Positions 6,220 through 12,804 of a stretch of 12,804 nucleotides of DNA are shown piece by piece (position 1 is the stretch's first letter; each line of letters opens with the position of its first letter). Made by a program: the position numbers and the translations under genes. Source of the stretch: Rhodospirillales bacterium (GTDB lineage: Bacteria; Pseudomonadota; Alphaproteobacteria; Rhodospirillales_A; JACZKS01); assembly GCA_018648445.1 (NCBI GenBank), contig JABGRG010000111.1, positions 1 to 12,804 on the forward strand. Direction: 5' to 3'. The notes under the pieces were generated by a model that saw nothing but the letters and a program-made list of their open reading frames with translations, was not told where the DNA came from and did no database searches.

Positions 6220-6247
6220 AGTATAGTCGAACCTTGTGCAATTTGAA
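6220..6247 (-). promoter_or_regulatory. Sigma-70-type promoter for the cytochrome b561 gene
   Basis: TTCAAA (6247-6242, 4 of 6) and TATACT (6225-6220, 5 of 6) are separated by 16 bases on the minus strand. Transcription would start near 6213, about 25 bases before the ATG at 6187. It lies downstream of the atp terminator, so the cytochrome gene seems to be its own unit. Confidence 0.5.
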
Positions 6248-6279
6248 TGTGAAGCGGATTACACAACGAAAAAAACCAC

Positions 6280-6309
6280 AAAAAACGCGGAGCCGAGGCC
6301 CCGCGTTTT
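6280..6309 (-). terminator. Intrinsic terminator of the F1-ATPase operon
   Basis: AAAACGCGG (6282-6290) and CCGCGTTTT (6301-6309) form a 9-bp stem around a GC-rich 10-base loop. On the minus strand the stem runs into six T's (6285-6280). It lies 28 bases after the atpC stop and closes the operon. Confidence 0.88.
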
Positions 6310-6336
6310 GTAGAAATCCATTGATTGCCAGGATTG

Positions 6337-6738
6337 CTAGGCGCCGGCAGCCTCGACAAGGGCCTCGGCAATTTTGATCTCGGCTTCGGCGGCGGCGGTT
6401 TCTTCTTCTTCGGCTTCCGCCAATGCGTCCTGGGCTTTTTCCAGGCGCGCCGACGCGGATGCTGCGTCTATGTCCTCGAGGGCCACCGCTTCTTCGGCCA
6501 GCACGGTGAAACCTTCGTCGTTCACTTCGGCAAAGCCGCCGCCGACAAAAATCCGCGACGAAACGATTTCGCCTTCATAAATATCGACGACGCCGGGACG
6601 CAGGGTGGACAGCAGCGGCGCATGGCCCGGCAAAACGCCGAAATTGCCGTCACCGCCAGGAGCCACGACCATGTCCGCCTCGATCGACGTCATGATCTTT
6701 TCCGGCGTCACCAGTTCGAAGGCGACCTTATCGGCCAT
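6337..6738 (-). CDS. atpC: F1-ATPase epsilon subunit
   Basis: The epsilon subunit links the central stalk (gamma) to the c-ring and can inhibit ATP hydrolysis through its C-terminal helices. The N-terminal beta-barrel is typical: FELVTPEKIM, then MVVAPGGDGNFGVLPGHAPL and FVGGGFAEVNDEGFTVLAEE (up to about residue 85). Total length is 133 residues, normal for alphaproteobacteria. The C-terminal part (about 90-133) is almost entirely Ala and Glu with very few basic residues, unlike the E. coli helical hairpin. ATG at 6738 has AAGGGG at good spacing, and 24 bases separate it from atpD. It is the last gene of the operon, just before the terminator. Identification is firm. Confidence 0.96.
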   Translation of the reverse strand: MADKVAFELVTPEKIMTSIEADMVVAPGGDGNFGVLPGHAPLLSTLRPGVVDIYEGEIVSSRIFVGGGFAEVNDEGFTVLAEEAVALEDIDAASASARLEKAQDALAEAEEEETAAAEAEIKIAEALVEAAGA

Positions 6739-6762
6739 GTTTCGTCCCCTTCAGTCTTGCTC

Positions 6763-9127
<2,365 letters not shown>

Positions 9128-9159
9128 GGCGTGTCAGATCCCCAGGTTTCGCCCAATCT

Positions 9160-10692
9160 TCACGAGAAGCTCTTGCAGAAGCCTTCGAGATAGGCTTCCA
9201 GTTTCTTCGACGTATCGTCGGTCAGGTCTTTTTCGGTGCGGATCGTTTCCAGAATATCGGCACCGTTGGCGCGAATATCCTCGAGCATGGCCGCTTCGAA
9301 CCGGACAACGTCGGTAATTTCGATCTTGTCCAGAAAACCCTTCACGCCCGCGAAAAGCGCGACCACCTCTTCCTCGACCGGGAAGGGCTGGAACTGGCCT
9401 TGCTTCAACACCTCGGTCAGGCGTGCGCCGCGCGCAAGAAGTTGCTGGGTGGAGGCGTCGAGATCGGAGGCGAACTGCGAGAACGCTGCCATTTCGCGAT
9501 ACTGCGCCAATTCCAGCTTGATCGATCCGGCGACCTTTTTCATGGCCTTGTTCTGGGCCGACGAGCCGACGCGGCTAACCGAGATACCGACGTTCAACGC
9601 GGGGCGGATGCCCTTGTAGAACAGTTCGGTTTCCAGGAACATCTGACCGTCGGTAATGGAAATCACGTTGGTCGGAATGTAGGCCGAAACGTCACCGGCC
9701 TGGGTTTCGATCACCGGCAGCGAGGTCAGCGATCCGGCCCCTTCGGCGTCGCTCATTTTGGCGGCGCGTTCCAAAAGGCGTGAATGCAGATAGAAGACAT
9801 CGCCCGGATAGGCTTCACGTCCCGGCGGTCGGCGCAGAAGAAGCGACATCTGACGATAGGCCACCGCCTGCTTGGAAAGATCGTCATAGAAGATGACCGC
9901 GTGCATGCCGTTGTCGCGGAAATATTCGCCCATGGTGCAGCCCGTATAGGGCGCCAGGAACTGCAGTGGCGCGGGTTCGGATGCCGTGGCGGCGACGACC
10001 ACGGAATATTCCATGGAGCCGTATTCTTCCAGGATCTTGACGATCTGTGCCACGGTCGAACGCTTCTGGCCGACGGCGACGTAAATGCAATAGAGCTTTT
10101 CGCTCTCGTCCTTGGCTTCTTCGTTGATACGCTTTTGATTGATGATGGTGTCCAGGATAACGGCGGTCTTGCCGGTCTGGCGATCACCAATAATCAGTTC
10201 GCGCTGGCCGCGCCCGATGGGGATCAGGCTGTCGATGGCCTTGATGCCCGTTTGCACCGGCTCGTGCACCGATTTGCGCCCGATGATGCCGGGGGCCTTG
10301 ACCTCGACCTTGCGGCGTTCCGTGGTTTCCAGCGGACCCTTGCCGTCGATGGGTTCGCCCAGGGCGTCAATGACGCGGCCCAGGACGCCCTTGCCGACCG
10401 GTGTATCAACGATGGTGCCGGTCCGTTTAACCAGATCACCTTCCTTGATGGTCCTGTCGTCGCCGAAGATGACGACGCCGACGTTGTCGCTTTCCAGGTT
10501 GAGCGCCATGCCCTTGATGCCGCCGGGAAATTCAACCATTTCGCCGGCTTGAACCTGATCCAGACCGTAGACGCGGGCGATGCCGTCGCCGACCGCCAAA
10601 ACGCGGCCAACCTCGGCGACTTCAGCCTCGGTATCGAAATTGGCGATCTGTTCCTTCAGAATTGCGGAAATTTCTGCGGGACGGATATCCAT
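9160..10692 (-). CDS. atpA: F1-ATPase alpha subunit
   Basis: The alpha subunit alternates with beta in the F1 head and binds nucleotide at non-catalytic sites. The 510-residue protein has the N-terminal part that docks on delta ([15 protein letters not shown]), Walker A GDRQTGKT (169-176), [34 protein letters not shown], the arginine-finger segment [14 protein letters not shown] and a complete helical C-terminal domain. Its ATG shares one base with the atpH stop (TAATG), so the two are translationally coupled; GAGGGG lies upstream within atpH. Length and sequence are entirely ordinary for an alphaproteobacterial alpha subunit. Confidence 0.98.
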   Translation of the reverse strand: MDIRPAEISAILKEQIANFDTEAEVAEVGRVLAVGDGIARVYGLDQVQAGEMVEFPGGIKGMALNLESDNVGVVIFGDDRTIKEGDLVKRTGTIVDTPVGKGVLGRVIDALGEPIDGKGPLETTERRKVEVKAPGIIGRKSVHEPVQTGIKAIDSLIPIGRGQRELIIGDRQTGKTAVILDTIINQKRINEEAKDESEKLYCIYVAVGQKRSTVAQIVKILEEYGSMEYSVVVAATASEPAPLQFLAPYTGCTMGEYFRDNGMHAVIFYDDLSKQAVAYRQMSLLLRRPPGREAYPGDVFYLHSRLLERAAKMSDAEGAGSLTSLPVIETQAGDVSAYIPTNVISITDGQMFLETELFYKGIRPALNVGISVSRVGSSAQNKAMKKVAGSIKLELAQYREMAAFSQFASDLDASTQQLLARGARLTEVLKQGQFQPFPVEEEVVALFAGVKGFLDKIEITDVVRFEAAMLEDIRANGADILETIRTEKDLTDDTSKKLEAYLEGFCKSFS

Positions 10693-11252
10693 TACGCAAT
10701 TCCCCTCATGGCAAGGCGTAGCTGTTGGAGTTTGGTGCTAAGCGAACTGTCAAACATACGTGAACCGACCTTCACAACCAGCCCGCCAAGCAGGCCGCTG
10801 TCGATCTTGGCTTGAATGGAGACATCGCCGCCCACCGCTTTCTTCAGGGCTTCGCGCACGTCGGCAAGCTGGGCTTCCGAAAGTTCGTGCGCAGATACCA
10901 CCTCGGCGGTGGTTTCACCGCGGCTGGCGGCAATCAGATCAAGGAAAGCGCGGATGATATCGGGCAGGGCAAACAGGCGGCGGTTACGCGCCAGAACGCC
11001 CAGGAAGCGCCGGGTCGTATCGTTGAGCCCCAGTTTTTCCGCCAGCGCGGCGACCGCGCGGCCCTGATCGTCCCGCGAAATGACAGGCGAGCGGATCAGT
11101 CGGCGGAAATCGTCACTTTCCGCGACAAGAATTTGGATGTTTTCGAGGTTTCCGGCAACTTCATCAAGAAGCTTTGCCGGTTCGGCCAATTCGAAGAGTG
11201 CGGCCGCATATCGCTCGGCCAGCCCCCCGGTGCTTGAACTTTCAGTAGCCAC
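10692..11252 (-). CDS. atpH: F1-ATPase delta subunit (OSCP-type stator)
   Basis: The delta subunit sits on top of F1 and joins the alpha subunits to the peripheral stalk (b subunits) of F0. The 186-residue protein shows the N-terminal helical domain ([14 protein letters not shown], then [17 protein letters not shown] and [11 protein letters not shown]) and the C-terminal signature [20 protein letters not shown]. The start is GTG at 11252 with GGGGAA upstream at normal spacing; the N-terminal Ser/Thr-rich tail of about ten residues is typical for alphaproteobacteria. First gene of the atpHAGDC unit; it overlaps atpA by one base. It begins 169 bases after the priA stop. Confidence 0.96.
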   Translation of the reverse strand: MATESSSTGGLAERYAAALFELAEPAKLLDEVAGNLENIQILVAESDDFRRLIRSPVISRDDQGRAVAALAEKLGLNDTTRRFLGVLARNRRLFALPDIIRAFLDLIAASRGETTAEVVSAHELSEAQLADVREALKKAVGGDVSIQAKIDSGLLGGLVVKVGSRMFDSSLSTKLQQLRLAMRGIA

Positions 11253-11421
11253 TAACCAATTCCCCGGCTCGTTTCCCTGTTATTTTGCTTCGGTGAACGT
11301 GCCGCCGCCCGAGAAAGCCACCGTCGTCAAAATACGACCGGTGTCAAAGGCGACCCGATTGATCTAGCATACCCTCCATATGGGCGCAAGACGACTGGGA
11401 AATTTCGTTAAGTCCCGAATA
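11253..11421 (-). other. Intergenic leader between priA and atpH
   Basis: This 169-base stretch must hold the F1 operon promoter unless priA transcripts read through. On the minus strand a perfect TTGACA is present at 11347-11342, but no fitting -10 box follows at 16-18 bases. An isolated TATGCT occurs upstream of it without a good -35. I see no clear intrinsic terminator for priA and no small ORF that looks real. Confidence 0.3.
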
Positions 11422-12804
11422 TTAAAGAAAACCATAGGGATCGACGTCAATGACGACGCGGCTTGTTCCGGCGATTTTCACACGCCCCAGCCACTGGCGC
11501 ACATAACCCTGAATATTGACCTCCCGACCGGTCGTGACCAGGAAACGCCGCCGATGACGACCGCGCAGAAGGGCCAACGGCGCGGGCGCCGGTCCCAGGA
11601 CCCGAATTTGCTCGTTGGTTGGCGTGGCGCGGGAAAGATCACGGGCCAGAGCGTCGGCGCGGGCTTCATCACGATCCGACACGATCAGCGCCACCAGCCG
11701 CCCGAAAGGTGGCATTCCGGCGGCGCGGCGCGATTGCGATTCGGCGGCGTAAAAACCATCCCGTTCGCCCGCCGCGATCGCTCCGATCACCGGATGCTCG
11801 GGAACGTAGGTTTGCACCACCACGCGGCCCGGCTCGATGCCGCGTCCGGCGCGGCCCGCCACCTGGTAAAGAAGCTGGTAGGTGCGTTCGGCGGCGCGCA
11901 GATCGCCCCCCGAAAGCCCCAGATCGGCATCGACTACGCCAACCAGGGTCAAAAGCGGAAAGTGATAGCCCTTGGCCAGAATCTGGGTGCCCAGGATGAT
12001 ATCAACGTCATGATCCTCGATGCGCTGCACCAGCTGGGCGGCGGCTTCGGGGCCGGTCAGCGTGTCGCTGGCGGCGATGGCGCGCCGGGCGTCCGGGAAC
12101 AGGGTTTGCACTTCCTCGTCCAGTCGCTCGACACCGGGGCCGCAGGCGACGAAGCTGTCTTCCTTGTCGCACGACGGGCAATGATCGGGCGCAGCCGTAT
12201 TGAAACCGCAGTGGTGGCATTGCAGGCGTGCGCTTTGGGAGGCTGAGAAGCGATGCTCGACCAGCCACGCCGTGCAGCGCGGGCATTGCATGCGATGCCC
12301 GCAGGTGCGGCACAGTGTCAGCGGCGCATATCCCCGGCGATTGAGAAACAACATCGCCTGACCGCCCGCCGCCAGGGTTTCGCCTAAAGCTGTTTGCAGA
12401 TCGTTCGATATCCAGCGGTTGGCGGGCAATCCTTGCGCTCGCATGTCAACCAGCGAGACTTCGGGCATGGCTGCCCCGGCGTGGCGAAGGGGCAGATGCA
12501 CGCCCGCATAACGTCCCGCTTCGACATTGTTCAGCGTTTCAAGCGACGGCGTTGCCGAAACCGGAATGACCGGAATGCCGCCCAGACGGGCGCGCACGAT
12601 CGCCATGTCCCGCGCGTTATAAACGACCCCTTCTTCCTGCTTGAAGGCTCCGTCGTGTTCCTCGTCAATGACGATCAGGCCGAGCTCCGCATAGGGCAGG
12701 AACAAGGCCGAACGCGCGCCGACGACCACACGGGCCTCGCCGCTGGCCACAGCCCGCCACGTGGCGCGCCGACGGCCCGGCGAAAGGTCGGAATGCCATT
12801 CGGC
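11422..12804 (-). CDS. priA: Primosomal replication restart helicase PriA, N-terminus cut by window edge
   Basis: PriA recognises stalled or collapsed forks and loads the replicative helicase; it is a 3'-5' superfamily 2 helicase with a zinc-binding insertion. The window holds the last 460 residues. Seen in order: HSDLSPGRR and [13 protein letters not shown], the DEEHD box (about 12666-12652), PVSATPS (motif III), the zinc-binding cysteines in [13 protein letters not shown] and LQCHHCG...CPSC (four pairs), then [14 protein letters not shown] and [10 protein letters not shown] (motifs V and VI), and the usual C-terminal ending IDVDPYGFL. The Walker A motif and the DNA-binding N-terminus lie beyond the right edge. 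The frame is open to the edge, so no start can be given. All visible motifs are intact and the gene looks functional. It lies on the same strand as the atp operon. Confidence 0.96.
   Translation of the reverse strand, partial: AEWHSDLSPGRRRATWRAVASGEARVVVGARSALFLPYAELGLIVIDEEHDGAFKQEEGVVYNARDMAIVRARLGGIPVIPVSATPSLETLNNVEAGRYAGVHLPLRHAGAAMPEVSLVDMRAQGLPANRWISNDLQTALGETLAAGGQAMLFLNRRGYAPLTLCRTCGHRMQCPRCTAWLVEHRFSASQSARLQCHHCGFNTAAPDHCPSCDKEDSFVACGPGVERLDEEVQTLFPDARRAIAASDTLTGPEAAAQLVQRIEDHDVDIILGTQILAKGYHFPLLTLVGVVDADLGLSGGDLRAAERTYQLLYQVAGRAGRGIEPGRVVVQTYVPEHPVIGAIAAGERDGFYAAESQSRRAAGMPPFGRLVALIVSDRDEARADALARDLSRATPTNEQIRVLGPAPAPLALLRGRHRRRFLVTTGREVNIQGYVRQWLGRVKIAGTSRVVIDVDPYGFL

Noticed and set aside
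5432..6226. Plus-strand open frame of 264 codons
   Set aside because: Antisense to the cytochrome b561 gene, which shows clear helices and haem histidines; the plus-strand translation is low in hydrophobic residues and has no motif.
9784..10815. Long plus-strand open frame (about 343 codons)
   Set aside because: Antisense to atpA and the end of atpH; no family resemblance.
11380..12246. Plus-strand open frame of 288 codons
   Set aside because: Antisense to the PriA zinc-binding and helicase motifs, which are intact.

Overview
The window looks like chromosomal DNA of an alphaproteobacterium, most likely a Rhodospirillales-type organism. The grounds are a self-contained F1-ATPase operon (atpH-atpA-atpG-atpD-atpC) with no F0 genes beside it, as known from Rhodospirillum rubrum and relatives; priA directly upstream of atpH; the alphaproteobacterial style of the F1 subunits; and a moderately high GC content. 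No genus can be fixed from the sequence alone. Every convincing gene lies on the minus strand, so transcription runs from high to low coordinates.

From right to left: (a) 11422-12804, the C-terminal part of the primosomal helicase PriA, cut by the right edge. (b) 6337-11252, the F1-ATPase operon delta-alpha-gamma-beta-epsilon, tightly packed and closed by an intrinsic terminator at 6280-6309. (c) 5531-6187, a cytochrome b561-type membrane cytochrome with its own promoter, followed at 4909-5448 by a membrane methyltransferase of the isoprenylcysteine/phospholipid methyltransferase type. (d) 3166-4770, a DUR3-like sodium:solute symporter, followed after an intercistronic hairpin by a 43-residue single-pass membrane protein (2969-3100) and a very regular terminator (2912-2940). 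(e) 1704-2826, a SixA-like histidine phosphatase overlapping the start of endonuclease V. (f) 1-1388, an unrecognised lipoprotein, cut by the left edge, with a good ribosome binding site and a plausible sigma-70 promoter.

The genes do not form one pathway. PriA (replication restart), F1-ATPase (energy), cytochrome b561 (electron transfer) and the symporter (solute uptake) are ordinary housekeeping or membrane functions. The only real gap in annotation is 1389-1703. It holds the lipoprotein promoter, an operator-like inverted repeat, a strong hairpin, and a plus-strand reading frame that looks coding only if one base in a CCCC run is skipped.

I found no mobile element, CRISPR array, tRNA, rRNA or recognisable defence system. 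The least explained items are the lipoprotein, the frame-disrupted plus-strand ORF, and the pairing of the symporter with a 43-residue membrane protein.
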